Made by a program: the position numbers and the translations under genes. 64,000 nucleotides of DNA from the NCBI GenBank assembly GCA_021604645.1, contig BQJJ01000001.1, positions 186,001 through 250,000 on the forward strand, given 5' to 3'. The notes beneath the pieces were generated by a model. It did no database searches and was not told the origin of the DNA. It saw only the letters and a list, made by a program, of their open reading frames with translations. Below, piece by piece: positions 40,540-49,590 of the stretch. Source of the DNA: Methyloligella sp. (GTDB lineage Bacteria > Pseudomonadota > Alphaproteobacteria > Rhizobiales > HXMU1428-3). The number at the start of each line of letters is the position of its first letter. Position 1 is the stretch's first letter.

Positions 40540-40851
40540 TTATTTCTTAATGTCAGAAATGCGCACAACAGTTTGATGCTGGCGATGACCTTTTTTCCGA
40601 CGATAATTGTGGCGGCGCTTCTTTTTAAAGACGATGATTTTCGCAGCCCGGCCCTGTTCAAGTACTTCAGCAGTAACTTTAGCACCTTCAACAAGCGGTG
40701 CGCCAATGACAGTATCGCCATCTTCGCCAACCATTAAAACTTCAGTAAATTCGATTTTATCTCCGGCCTCACCCTCAAGTTTTTCGATTTTGAGGATATC
40801 ATTTGGCTCAACACGATATTGTTTGCCACCGGTTTTGATTACCGCATACAT
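40540..40851 (-). CDS. rplU: 50S ribosomal protein bL21
   Basis: The start is [15 protein letters not shown] at 40851, with AAGGAC upstream; the track's 14 extra residues are leader. It contains [23 protein letters not shown] and the basic C-terminal [23 protein letters not shown]. 103 residues. It is the first gene of the rplU-rpmA unit. Confidence 0.98.
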   Translation of the reverse strand: MYAVIKTGGKQYRVEPNDILKIEKLEGEAGDKIEFTEVLMVGEDGDTVIGAPLVEGAKVTAEVLEQGRAAKIIVFKKKRRHNYRRKKGHRQHQTVVRISDIKK

Positions 40852-41003
40852 ATTAAGTAAGTCCTTTATCTGTTTCGCATCCTGTGGCGTCACGTATGGC
40901 CTTTGTAGGTATTAAGAACCTTCGTAAAGGGTAAACATGAACTTTTACTCTAATCTAGCTTAAAGATGAAATGTTTCATCCAACTAGTTGGTGGCCTCGG
41001 ACA

Positions 41004-41044
41004 GCGCTTTTGGTTGCGGCATAGAAAATATGCCACGAAAGCGC
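41004..41044. promoter_or_regulatory. Two-part hairpin in the rplU/TSUP divergent region
   Basis: GCGCTTT/AAAGCGC encloses GGCATA/TATGCC. It lies about 150 bp upstream of rplU and 215 bp upstream of the TSUP gene. It might be part of a ribosomal-protein leader or a terminator-like structure. The remaining ~360 bp of the gap shows nothing else. Confidence 0.4.
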
Positions 41045-41259
41045 CGAATATAGGCAAATACGAGCTCTTGTCAATAGTTTCTTGGTGTTTAACGGCTTTG
41101 CTGCTTATTAAAGTGCGAATAATCCTAACTTACCAAATTGCTTTTTATATTTCAGCTGATAATTTGAGTTTAAATCCTTTTGTCATGCGGTTTTAAGCCT
41201 AATTTAATCATGAAGTTTAGTGGCCCTTAATAATATCCAGGCCAATTGAGGAGTAATTT

Positions 41260-42072
41260 GTGGCAAGTATTCTACTTTTTGCAGCTCTTTTGCTCTTTGG
41301 CGGGCTCACTGCTGGTGTAATGGCTGGGCTTTTTGGGGTCGGAGGCGGCGCAATTTTAGTGCCTGTGCTGTATGAGGTCTTCGGGCTAGCTGGAGTTGAT
41401 GAGGCCATTAGAACGCATATGGCTGTTGCAACGTCACTAGCAGTGATCCTTCCAACGGGCATAAGGTCCGCAATGGGGCATCAGGAAAAAGGCAGCATTG
41501 ATTGGAGCTTTGTAAAGCTAATTGCTCCCTTTATCGTCATCGGTGTAGTACTTGGAACTTTAATCGCCAGAGAAATTGACGGGTCTCAACTACGTCTAAT
41601 CTATGCTGTGATGGTTTTGCTAGTTGCTTTTTTTCTGCTTTGGTCACGTCAAAATCCAAACATCCGCTTTGCCTGGCCGGCTGATTGGGTCACACGTGTT
41701 TATGGTGTGTTCACAGGATGTCTCTCTACGCTTATGGGTATTGGTGGCGGTACTTTCTCATCAAGTTACATGACAAGCTTTGGCCGCTCTATCCATCAAG
41801 CTGTCGGGACAGCATCAGCGCTTGGTCCGGTCATTGCACTTCCCGCGATCATTGGCTTCATCTGGGCCGGCTTTCAAAACGAGCTTTTACCAGCAGGCTC
41901 ATTGGGGTTCATTTCACTCATTGGTGCCGTTTTAATATTGCCAGCCAGTCTCATCGCAGCGCCCTGGGGTGTGAAGCTCGCGCACCGATTAAGCAGAGCA
42001 CATCTTGAATTGATGTTTGCACTGTTTTTACTCACTGTAGGGTTTCGGTTTTTAATTTCTGTGTTTGCTTAA
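41260..42072 (+). CDS. TSUP family (TauE/SafE) membrane permease
   Basis: A 270-residue protein with about eight membrane helices. The two family repeats are GVMAGLFGVGGGAILVPVLYEVF near the start and STLMGIGGGTFSSSYMTSFG after residue 150. TSUP proteins move sulphite, sulphoacetate or other organic anions. The start is GTG 41260 with GAGGAG upstream. No sulphur gene is adjacent, so the substrate is open. Confidence 0.88.
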   Translation: MASILLFAALLLFGGLTAGVMAGLFGVGGGAILVPVLYEVFGLAGVDEAIRTHMAVATSLAVILPTGIRSAMGHQEKGSIDWSFVKLIAPFIVIGVVLGTLIAREIDGSQLRLIYAVMVLLVAFFLLWSRQNPNIRFAWPADWVTRVYGVFTGCLSTLMGIGGGTFSSSYMTSFGRSIHQAVGTASALGPVIALPAIIGFIWAGFQNELLPAGSLGFISLIGAVLILPASLIAAPWGVKLAHRLSRAHLELMFALFLLTVGFRFLISVFA

Positions 42073-42120
42073 GTGAGTTTAGAGCCTTCCGTTTTTTAGG
42101 TAGATTCCATAAACCACTTT

Positions 42121-42240
42121 CCATACGAAGAAGGAGTAACGCCTTTTCGGCGTTAGGACATGGCGCCAGGGGCGTTCGGCGATTAGCGCCGCACCTCGCA
42201 GGGCCCGCAGCGAAGCAGCGGAATAGCCCGTGAGAGAAAA
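42121..42240 (+). repeat. Family A structured repeat, copy A6
   Basis: P1 TAACGCC/GGCGTTA, P2 GCGCC/GGCGT, P3 CGGCG/CGCCG, block CACCTCGCAGG, P4 CCGC/GCGG. The closing pair outside P4 is GGGC/GCCC, where other copies have GGC/GCC, so both sides gained a base together. It ends within a few bases of the next gene's ribosome site. Confidence 0.85.
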
Positions 42241-42255
42241 TAAATGGAGAAAATA

Positions 42256-42849
42256 ATGAACAAATTAGAGTTTTGGTATGAGTTCGCCAGTCCGTATTCG
42301 TATTTTTCAATGATGAGAATTGAAACATTAGCAGCTGCTGCAAATGTGGAAGTGCACTATCAACCTTTTCTCCTTGGCCCCTTGTTCAAGGAATTTGGCT
42401 GGGAGACATCTCCATTTAAAATCTATGCAGAAAAAGGGGAAAACTTTTTTCGCGACATTGAGCGCGAAGCTGAGTTTTATGGTCTACCTTCCATCAAAAT
42501 TTTAGATGAATTCCCTCAACCAGGCTTAGCGGCTGCACGTGTTGCGCTTGTTGGCATGAAAGAAGGGTGGGGCGTTGAGTTCTCAAAGGCAATCTATAAG
42601 CGCCAGTTCCAGGATGGCTTGGAAACAAAAAATAAAGAAAATGTTTTGGAAGTTCTAAAGGCTCTGAATATTGAAAATGCTGAAACGGTTTTAGAAAAAG
42701 CAAATGGTGACGATAATAAATCTCACTTGCGCGAGATAATGGAAGTAGCAAAGAAGAAGAAAATCTACGGCGCGCCATCTTTCATTGTAGGAGATGAACT
42801 CTTCTGGGGCAACGACCGCCTGGAGCGCGCGATATCTTATTGCAAATAG
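42256..42849 (+). CDS. 2-hydroxychromene-2-carboxylate isomerase-like (DsbA-fold) protein
   Basis: The start is ATGAACAAA (42256); the upstream in-frame ATGGAG serves as ribosome site. The 197-residue protein has the HCCA isomerase/GST-kappa pattern: FWYEFASPYSYFSMMRIE (serine in place of CxxC), VHYQPFLLGPLFKEFGW and the C-terminus YGAPSFIVGDELFWGNDRLE. Such enzymes isomerise aromatic degradation intermediates with glutathione or act as glutathione transferases. Repeat A6 is directly upstream, so it would form the leader. Confidence 0.88.
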   Translation: MNKLEFWYEFASPYSYFSMMRIETLAAAANVEVHYQPFLLGPLFKEFGWETSPFKIYAEKGENFFRDIEREAEFYGLPSIKILDEFPQPGLAAARVALVGMKEGWGVEFSKAIYKRQFQDGLETKNKENVLEVLKALNIENAETVLEKANGDDNKSHLREIMEVAKKKKIYGAPSFIVGDELFWGNDRLERAISYCK

Positions 42850-42879
42850 TGGCGGTTGTTAGTGGGCAACTGAAGCCAC
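42849..42879 (+). repeat. Family B hairpin
   Basis: GGTTGTTAGTGGGCAACTGAA closed by a 5-bp outer stem GTGGC/GCCAC. It begins at the stop codon of the preceding gene. Confidence 0.75.
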
Positions 42880-42887
42880 ACAAAAAA

Positions 42888-42914
42888 GGCGGTTGCTAGT
42901 GGGCAACTGAAGCC
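42888..42914 (+). repeat. Family B hairpin
   Basis: GGTTGCTAGTGGGCAACTGAA with outer stem GGC/GCC. It is in tandem with the copy 8 bp upstream, with no A element attached. Confidence 0.75.
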
Positions 42915-43105
42915 GCGCTAAATCGGACGGCGTATATCATGTTTGATAGGGTATTTTCCACTCCTGACCATTTTTGACTTTCATAGACAATGAATAATTG
43001 AGTATTGAGTTTATTGATCTAAATGACATAAACTTCCAGTATTCTATTAATTTAATGATGTAATTCTAGCATGCATGACTTAAAGAAAATTGCAGAAGAA
43101 TAAAT

Positions 43106-43624
43106 ATGAAAATATTAAAAAGAAATATTCCTTCAATATGGTGGTTTAAAATATTGGTAATATCTAATTTATTTGCAGCACTGTTTTTCACTGTGGTTTT
43201 TGGAAATGTATTCTATGAAATGTATATGGCCAAATATTTAGGAAAAAATCCAAGTGATAGTTTGGTGCTGTTCTATGAATTATCAAATATAGCCAACTGG
43301 TGTGTATTTTTATTATTGCCAGAATTTTTGATTGTAATAATATTTAATAAGTTTATTGCCCGTTTTAATTCTTTAATTTACGGATCTTTATTGATTGTTT
43401 TATTGTATTTAATATCATTTTTATTTTTAATGTCATTGCGTTTATATGCTTTTCCAGACTTTATGCCCTTTATGACAAGTTATTTTGATTGGGATATTTG
43501 GGACTTAATAGAACCCGCTAAAAAAATAATTTTTCAAGTGTTATTTCTTTTAATTATATATGTAACTCCAGTATTTTATTGCGTGATTTATTTTTATTAT
43601 TATTTAAATCGTTTGCGAAGTTGA
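43106..43624 (+). CDS. AT-rich four-helix membrane protein, unknown
   Basis: A 172-residue protein with about four membrane helices (ILVISNLFAALFFTVVFGNVF, WCVFLLLPEFLIVIIF, SLLIVLLYLISFLFLM, FQVLFLLIIYVTPVFYCVIYF). No family recognised. Base composition is clearly more AT-rich than its neighbours, with many TTA, ATA and AAA codons, suggesting recent acquisition or weak selection. It lies between tandem B elements and repeat A7. Confidence 0.65.
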   Translation: MKILKRNIPSIWWFKILVISNLFAALFFTVVFGNVFYEMYMAKYLGKNPSDSLVLFYELSNIANWCVFLLLPEFLIVIIFNKFIARFNSLIYGSLLIVLLYLISFLFLMSLRLYAFPDFMPFMTSYFDWDIWDLIEPAKKIIFQVLFLLIIYVTPVFYCVIYFYYYLNRLRS

Positions 43625-43735
43625 TCATCTAGAAAAGCTTTTCATTTTGCATTTTAAAACTTGCATATTGTGTGAGACATTGAGTGTATAGGGTAATATT
43701 TGTTTTTGGCACTTAATAGAAAAACTCAAATCTCT

Positions 43736-43864
43736 CCATCCGAAGAAGGAGCTCAGCCATTTTCAGGCTGAGGGACATGGCGTAGTGCGAACGAAGCCCG
43801 GCGCCTAACGCCGCACCTCGTAGGCCTATGAGCTTCAGCTCATAGAATAGCCGTGAGAGAGAGA
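43736..43864 (+). repeat. Family A structured repeat, copy A7
   Basis: P1 CTCAGCC/GGCTGAG, GGACAT, P2 GGC...GCC, P3 CGGCG/CGCCG, block CACCTCGTAGG, P4 CTATGAGC/GCTCATAG, tail AATAGCCGTGAGAGA. TCTCTC just before the copy could pair with GAGAGA at its end. It ends 14 bp from the stop codon of the convergent mutase gene. Confidence 0.87.
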
Positions 43865-43877
43865 ACTTAAAACCTAA

Positions 43878-45377
43878 TCAGATCTTCTGATTATACTCAC
43901 CAATCTCACTGTATGTAGCAAGATGATCATCCAGCTCTTTGAATATGCCGCGCATATTCGCTTCACTAGTAGGGCTTTCAACCACAACAACAAGCTCAGG
44001 CTTGTTTGATGAAGCGCGAACCAAACCCCAGGTGCCGTCTTCAAGAACAATACGAATACCGTTGACCGTAATAAGCTCGCGGATATTTTGTCCCGCAAGT
44101 TGAGCGCCATCTTCAGAAAGCTTAGTAAAGTGCGCAACAATGCGACCAACCACACCGTATTTTTCTTCGTCAGCACAGTGTGGTGACATGGTTGGTGACT
44201 GATAAGTTAAAGGCAAGTCATTGCGCAAATCACTGAGTGATTTCTCTGGGCTTCTGTCGAGCATATCCAAAACAGCAAGGGCAGCAATTAGACCATCATC
44301 ATAGCCGCGCCCGAGTGGTTTGTTAAAGAAGAAGTGACCAGACTTTTCAAACCCAACCAAAGCGTTGTTCTCATGAGAATAGCGCTTGATATAAGAGTGC
44401 CCCGTTTTCCAAAAATGCGTTGTCGCACCATTCGCTTGCAATACAGGGTCTGTTAGAAACAGGCCGGTCGATTTCACATCAGCCACGAAGAGGGCATTCT
44501 CATTAATGGCTGAGATATCTCTGGCGAGCATAACGCCAACTTTGTCAGCAAAAATAGCATTGCCTTCATTATCAATCACACCGCAGCGATCACCATCACC
44601 ATCAAAGGCCAGGCCAAGGTCGGCGCCATTTTCTTTAACAGCATCCTGAATGGCGTTGAGCATTTTCATGTCTTCAGGGTTTGGGTTGTGGTTCGGGAAA
44701 CTATGGTCAAGGTCTGTGTTTAGCGGAATGATATCAAGACCAAGCTTTTCCAAAACATGCGGAGCAAAAGCGCCAGCAGTGCCATTGCCGCAGGCAACAA
44801 CAGCTTTTAACTTGCGCTTAATAGGAGCACGGTTTGTAAGGTCATCCATATAGCGCTGTTCAAATCCAGCGTGGTAATGATAAACCCCGCCGCCAGGCAT
44901 AGGCGCTTCAGCTTCGTAAACAATCTCTTTAAGGCGGCTCATTTCATCTGGCCCAAAAGTGAGAGGTTTATCAAGCCCCATTTTGATGCCGGTCCATCCA
45001 TTATCATTGTGACTGGCTGTCACCATCGCTACCCCTTCAACATCCAAGTCAAATTGAGCAAAATAAGCCATTGGAGAAAGTGCCAAACCAATATCATGTA
45101 CTTCCATGCCACCAGCAAGAAGTCCGTTTATAAGACCCTGCTTGATGCTAGCTGAATACCAACGATAATCATGGCCTACAACAATGCGCTGGGGCACACC
45201 GCGTTCTTTAAAAAGGGCAGCCATCGCTACACCAATGGCTGTGATACCAAGTAAGTTAATCTCTTTCCCAAAAACCCAACGAGCATCATATTCTCGAAAA
45301 CCAGTAGGTTTAATAAAAGGAACACGTTCGAATTCAGCGCTATTCTCTTGCGCTTTAAGAATTGGTTTGGGAAACAT
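43878..45377 (-). CDS. Phosphomannomutase/phosphoglucomutase
   Basis: A 499-residue alpha-D-phosphohexomutase interconverting hexose 1- and 6-phosphates for cell-surface sugar synthesis. The phosphoserine loop is VTASHNDNGWTG, the metal loop AFDGDGDRCGVID, the sugar-binding loop GFEKSGHFFF and the phosphate-binding loop RASSNKPELVV. All four domains are present. It is of the AlgC/ManB type; exact sugar preference cannot be told. It stands alone, with repeat A7 beyond its stop. Confidence 0.93.
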   Translation of the reverse strand: MFPKPILKAQENSAEFERVPFIKPTGFREYDARWVFGKEINLLGITAIGVAMAALFKERGVPQRIVVGHDYRWYSASIKQGLINGLLAGGMEVHDIGLALSPMAYFAQFDLDVEGVAMVTASHNDNGWTGIKMGLDKPLTFGPDEMSRLKEIVYEAEAPMPGGGVYHYHAGFEQRYMDDLTNRAPIKRKLKAVVACGNGTAGAFAPHVLEKLGLDIIPLNTDLDHSFPNHNPNPEDMKMLNAIQDAVKENGADLGLAFDGDGDRCGVIDNEGNAIFADKVGVMLARDISAINENALFVADVKSTGLFLTDPVLQANGATTHFWKTGHSYIKRYSHENNALVGFEKSGHFFFNKPLGRGYDDGLIAALAVLDMLDRSPEKSLSDLRNDLPLTYQSPTMSPHCADEEKYGVVGRIVAHFTKLSEDGAQLAGQNIRELITVNGIRIVLEDGTWGLVRASSNKPELVVVVESPTSEANMRGIFKELDDHLATYSEIGEYNQKI

Positions 45378-45436
45378 AGGAGAACTTCTTTTGCTATTGT
45401 GTTGGAATAAGTTTTAGATAAGTATCAAAAAAAAGA

Positions 45437-45991
45437 CTATTGAACCAGAATTAGTTTTTTACCTCTATATTCAAAACGTGACAGTTTTGATAAGAAGTTC
45501 ATACCCAATAGATTGACATCTAGTTTGCCAGGTTCAACAACAATGGCTTTGATGTTTTTAACAGTGATTTCACCAATGGTAATTTCTTCAAGATTAACAT
45601 GAGCAACTTTAGAGACACCATTTGCCGTGCGAGCAGCTTTGTTAAAATCCTTGTCACGAACTGTAATGCCAAGATCTTCGGCAGTCTCATAGGACAGAGC
45701 AACAATGGTGGCTCCTGTATCAACCATCAATAAAGCATCTTCATTGTTGATTTTAGCGTGAGTGAGAAAATGACCTTCACGGTTTGCATGAATGGCAATG
45801 ACATTTTCCCAAGCATTTTTTTCAACTTCAGGTGAACGAACATGATGTTTCATATCCATAGACTGGGTGACTTTTTGAAAATCTTTTATTTTATCCATCA
45901 GTTGGTCAAAATAAAAGACAATCAAAAATCCCATGATGCCTGCAAGGAGCCAAAGGAAAGCTTCTCTTATTACACCTGAACTTCGTTTCAT
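45437..45991 (-). CDS. Membrane-anchored retropepsin-like aspartic protease (TIGR02281 type)
   Basis: A 184-residue protein: one N-terminal membrane helix (LWLLAGIMGFLIVFYF) and a single aspartic-protease half-domain with active-site MVDTGATIVALS, then VNLLGMNFLSKLSRFEYRGKKL. Family members probably act as dimers, like retroviral proteases, in the periplasm. It is followed by a longer paralogue 50 bp away. Confidence 0.88.
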   Translation of the reverse strand: MKRSSGVIREAFLWLLAGIMGFLIVFYFDQLMDKIKDFQKVTQSMDMKHHVRSPEVEKNAWENVIAIHANREGHFLTHAKINNEDALLMVDTGATIVALSYETAEDLGITVRDKDFNKAARTANGVSKVAHVNLEEITIGEITVKNIKAIVVEPGKLDVNLLGMNFLSKLSRFEYRGKKLILVQ

Positions 45992-46041
45992 CTTAGCCTC
46001 TAAAACTGTCTCTAAAATCCTTAAATATAAAGGATATCAGT

Positions 46042-46749
46042 CTAACTTCTTAATATTAAGAAATCTTTTGTAAATTCATAAGACCGCAAACGTCTTAAAA
46101 AACTCATACCTAGCAAACTCTGGTTTAAATCTCCCTCTCGTGCAATCAAAGCCTCAACATTGTAAAGTTTAATCGGACCGATAAAAAGAGAGTTAATTTT
46201 ATAACGAGCTGTCATGGTTTGTCCGTTTGCAGTGCTCACAGGAATAATAAAATTAAGAGCAGCCATATTAATTCCAAGAGCGCGAGCATCTTTAGCGCTA
46301 AGCACAACTTGTGAGGCACCAGTGTCCACCAACATAGAAATCTGCCGATTATTTGTAGTGGTGCGAACAACGAACTGCCCATCATCTCTAACTCTTAAAC
46401 GCACGGTAGCCTTTTCAGCGCCCTCAGGTGAAAGAGTAAAGTTCACACCCGCTGGCAGCAGTTGTTGTAAAACCTTATCGCTGCCTTCAAGAATTGGTGT
46501 GCGAAAGGTATAAAAAATAACAAGAATGAGGGCGATGCCTGTCCAGGTGAGAATGTCTTTAAAAGCTTGTCCAAGCCGCCCCGAATAATCACGCAATACC
46601 GAGCTTCCTAACCAGATAAGCAGCGCTGAACTAGCAACAAGCCCCGCAAAGCTAGAGCTATCAAGGCCGCCAATGGTGCCTTGGTCATGATATAAAACAA
46701 GTATCAAGCCTGATATGATAAGTAATCCAAGGGCTATCCAGGTGCTCAC
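46042..46749 (-). CDS. Membrane retropepsin-like aspartic protease (TIGR02281 type), long form
   Basis: A 235-residue protein with about three N-terminal helices (ALGLLIISGLILVLY, LVASSALLIWLGSSVL, WTGIALILVIFYTF) and the protease domain with LVDTGASQVVLS and QSLLGMSFLRRLRSYE. The start is GTG 46749 behind GGAGG. It is a clear paralogue of the next gene, and the pair is probably cotranscribed. The substrate is unknown. Confidence 0.9.
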   Translation of the reverse strand: MSTWIALGLLIISGLILVLYHDQGTIGGLDSSSFAGLVASSALLIWLGSSVLRDYSGRLGQAFKDILTWTGIALILVIFYTFRTPILEGSDKVLQQLLPAGVNFTLSPEGAEKATVRLRVRDDGQFVVRTTTNNRQISMLVDTGASQVVLSAKDARALGINMAALNFIIPVSTANGQTMTARYKINSLFIGPIKLYNVEALIAREGDLNQSLLGMSFLRRLRSYEFTKDFLILRS

Positions 46750-47009
46750 TTAAACCTCCACAATGAGAAATCTTAAAAAAGATACAAATAATAATTTTAC
46801 AAAATTTTTGATCATCCGTTACTCTTTATCAAAAAGATGGATCTTTAAAGACAAAAATTTAGTTTTATTATTTGGAGTAATTGGTGAACAAGATAGTGAT
46901 CGAATAAGATAAGTCCAGTGCCTTGTTGTTATAAATGATGGAAGCTATAAAACCTAAAACCATCATTCTAAATTGCTAAAGGGGTAACGAAGTGAAAGAT
47001 AATAAAAGG

Positions 47010-48671
47010 TCAGCTCCCTTTTTGAGGAGCAGCAGTCTTTAGTTTCAAAACAGGTCCCTCAGGCTCCTTGTTCTCACGATGAGCATAATATTCTCGTTTC
47101 ACTTGTCTGGTTTTTATAATCTTCTGAATTTGACTTGTCAGATCTTCAAATTCTTTACTATTCGGATCAAGTGGTTTTGGCTCTTCATTCCAATTATCAC
47201 TATAAGGGTTCGCTAAAGGAGCCATGCCTGCGATCACTCGTTTTTTGGGAATTTCAAATCTCACGATCGTTCCATGGCGAAGCTCACTCTTTAAAGAGAA
47301 GTGCCCGTCATGAATTGAAATCAATTTTTGACAAATAGCTAACCCGAGGCCAGTACCACCTTCAGCAGTTTCGTGAGCTAATGATCCTTGACCAAATGGC
47401 TTCAAAACCTTGTCAATTTCATCTTCAGGAATACCCGGGCCTGTATCCTCAACGGAGAGGTATTGGCCGCCATCTTCCGTTTTGCCAATTTTCATAATGA
47501 TTGTGCCATTTTGAGGTGTAAATTTAACGGCATTTGACAAAAGGTTAAGGCAAACTTGGCGAATTGCGCGCTCATCGACCCATAGAGGGTTAAGTTCCTG
47601 TTCTTCAATTAGTTGAATTTCAATGCCCTTATTGCGAGCTCGCATAGAAATCAAGTGTTGGCAATCATCTGCAATATCCATGAGCTTTACGGATTGTTCA
47701 TGCAATTCATAACGCTCAGCTTCAATGCGTGATAGATCTAGAATTTCATTGATGAGGTTTAACAAGTGATCGCCACTTGTATGAATATCTTCAGCATATT
47801 CTTTGTATGTCGGGTTCGAATGAGGACCAAAGACTTCTGATTTCATAACCTCAGAAAACCCTAGAATAGCATTAAGTGGTGTCCTTAATTCATGGCTCAT
47901 CGTTGCCAGAAATCTTGATTTGGCTAAATTAGCTTCTTCAGCTCTTTTGCGAGCATCATCAGAAAATGCTTTTGCTTCTTCAAGTTTCCCGATTAATACA
48001 TCTTTTTCAGCTCTATATTCCAGCATTGCATGAACGGTTGAATTCAACCCAGACATAAGAAAAATCAAATAAGCATGGATGCCAATCGCCATTGCCGCCA
48101 TGGCCCAGTAAAAGGGAGTTTGCAACAACAAAAAATGAGTAACCAAGGCAATGGTCATCGGCACAGTGCCGCTGATAACAAGAGGCATGACGGTAGAAGC
48201 AAACATCATTCGAATTGAAATCACAGCAATGAAAGAAGCAAAGATAAAAATATGAGCCGCTTGGTCTGTGGTTTGACTGGCAATAATTGCAATGCCAGCC
48301 CAAGCTAATCCGTAAAAAATCTCAGCAATTGTTAAACGTCGCTTCCAAAGAGAGGTGTTGAGGTCTTTACGTGGTAAGGACGTAAAGCGACGGCAAAGGA
48401 TAAGAATGATCCCTTTCGTGATAAAAATCATGCCCAACCAGGCAACAATATGGCTAATCGGCGCCCAAAGTGTCGTACTAAGCGCTAAAATGACTGCAAA
48501 CAGAGGGATGGAAAGGGAGGCCGTAAGTTCATTGCGAGCAAACATCAACAAAAGTTCGTATTCAAAGCGCTCTGCGCCTTGTTTTTGGCCCAAACGATCC
48601 CGCGCCTCTTTCACAGAAGAAACCAGCCTTGGATTTTTGGCTTGTGATGTGATTTGGTGACTGGGTTTCAT
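47010..48671 (-). CDS. Orphan membrane sensor histidine kinase
   Basis: About six membrane helices in the first ~200 residues (SLSIPLFAVILALSTTLWA, IFIFASFIAVISIRMMFA and others), a short coiled coil, then HisKA with FLATMSHELRTPLNAILGFSEVM. The ATPase domain shows VCLNLLSNAVKFT, VEDTGPGIPEDE and GGTGLGLAICQKL. This resembles the PleC/DivJ-like kinases of alphaproteobacteria. No response regulator is adjacent. The start is uncertain among TTG 48686, GTG 48680 and ATG 48671. Confidence 0.9.
   Translation of the reverse strand: MKPSHQITSQAKNPRLVSSVKEARDRLGQKQGAERFEYELLLMFARNELTASLSIPLFAVILALSTTLWAPISHIVAWLGMIFITKGIILILCRRFTSLPRKDLNTSLWKRRLTIAEIFYGLAWAGIAIIASQTTDQAAHIFIFASFIAVISIRMMFASTVMPLVISGTVPMTIALVTHFLLLQTPFYWAMAAMAIGIHAYLIFLMSGLNSTVHAMLEYRAEKDVLIGKLEEAKAFSDDARKRAEEANLAKSRFLATMSHELRTPLNAILGFSEVMKSEVFGPHSNPTYKEYAEDIHTSGDHLLNLINEILDLSRIEAERYELHEQSVKLMDIADDCQHLISMRARNKGIEIQLIEEQELNPLWVDERAIRQVCLNLLSNAVKFTPQNGTIIMKIGKTEDGGQYLSVEDTGPGIPEDEIDKVLKPFGQGSLAHETAEGGTGLGLAICQKLISIHDGHFSLKSELRHGTIVRFEIPKKRVIAGMAPLANPYSDNWNEEPKPLDPNSKEFEDLTSQIQKIIKTRQVKREYYAHRENKEPEGPVLKLKTAAPQKGS
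47012..47034 (-). terminator. Possible terminator overlapping the histidine kinase stop
   Basis: On the minus strand GCTCC...GGAGC with a 7-base loop is followed by TGACCTTTTATT. The 5' arm overlaps the coding end of the kinase gene. Confidence 0.4.
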
Positions 48672-48830
48672 TTGTGACACAGACAAAACTCTTAAAAGTT
48701 GAAAAACTCACAATTTAAAAATTATAAGAAGAGGTTAAAATAATGGTATAATTTAGCGCTGCAATTCCTAATTTCCCGTTTAATTTTTGGTTTATTTTTC
48801 TTAATTCTTCATAAAATTCAAGAGGCTTTC

Positions 48831-49325
48831 ATGAAATTTGATTTTTCAAAATTAATAGTCATTGCCGCCATTTTGCTGTTTGCAGGCATGTTATGGCTTG
48901 AGGATATGGCATTTAAAGATGAAATCAGTGGAACTCCGCGCGTAGTTGACGGTGATAGCCTTGTGCTAAATGGTGAAAAAGTACGGTTAAAAGGTATAGA
49001 TGCCCCTGAATTACAGCAAAAATGTGAGAAAGAGGGGCAATCTTGGCGTTGTGGCCGTGCATCCACCTCCGCACTTCGTAAAATGATACGCTCTCAAAAG
49101 GTAGATTGCCAGGGAACAGAGTTTGATCGTCATCAACGACTGTTAGCGACCTGTTTTCTTAATGGTCTGAATTTAAACAAAAATATGGTGAAGTTGGGGT
49201 GGGCAGTATCTTATGGTAGTGCTTATAAACCGGAAGAACGTCAGGCCAAAGGCCAGAGAGTAGGCATATGGCAAGGAAAGTTTGAGTGGCCAAGTGACTG
49301 GCGGCGGAAAAACCCAAGATACTAG
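48831..49325 (+). CDS. Thermonuclease family (SNase-like) protein
   Basis: A 164-residue protein with an N-terminal signal anchor (LIVIAAILLFAGMLWLEDM) and the staphylococcal-nuclease fold: RVVDGDSLVLNGEKVRLKGIDAPE and EFDRHQRLLATCFLNGLNLN. The Arg-Glu-Arg catalytic set appears present (VRLKGIDAPE, FDRHQR). It is likely exported or membrane-tethered and cuts DNA or RNA with calcium. GAGG precedes the ATG. Confidence 0.88.
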   Translation: MKFDFSKLIVIAAILLFAGMLWLEDMAFKDEISGTPRVVDGDSLVLNGEKVRLKGIDAPELQQKCEKEGQSWRCGRASTSALRKMIRSQKVDCQGTEFDRHQRLLATCFLNGLNLNKNMVKLGWAVSYGSAYKPEERQAKGQRVGIWQGKFEWPSDWRRKNPRY

Positions 49326-49590
49326 TAAATAAATGTGCAAAGTAGGAGCTATAATAGCCTCCATTAGTAGAGACATCGCAAACTTCACGAGAAATTTATT
49401 TCTAGAAACTTCGTTTAATATCTTTTTCAGTAGTAATTATTTTTAACATTTGAAATAAAGGAGTTGTTCATTCCAACTAAGTTATATTTTGGAAATATTT
49501 GCGGTATAGTCTGAATATGAAATTTCCGTATGGTGAATTCTATCCCTGAATGCAAAAGGCTATATTCAGGCAAACAGCGAGAAAAACCTT

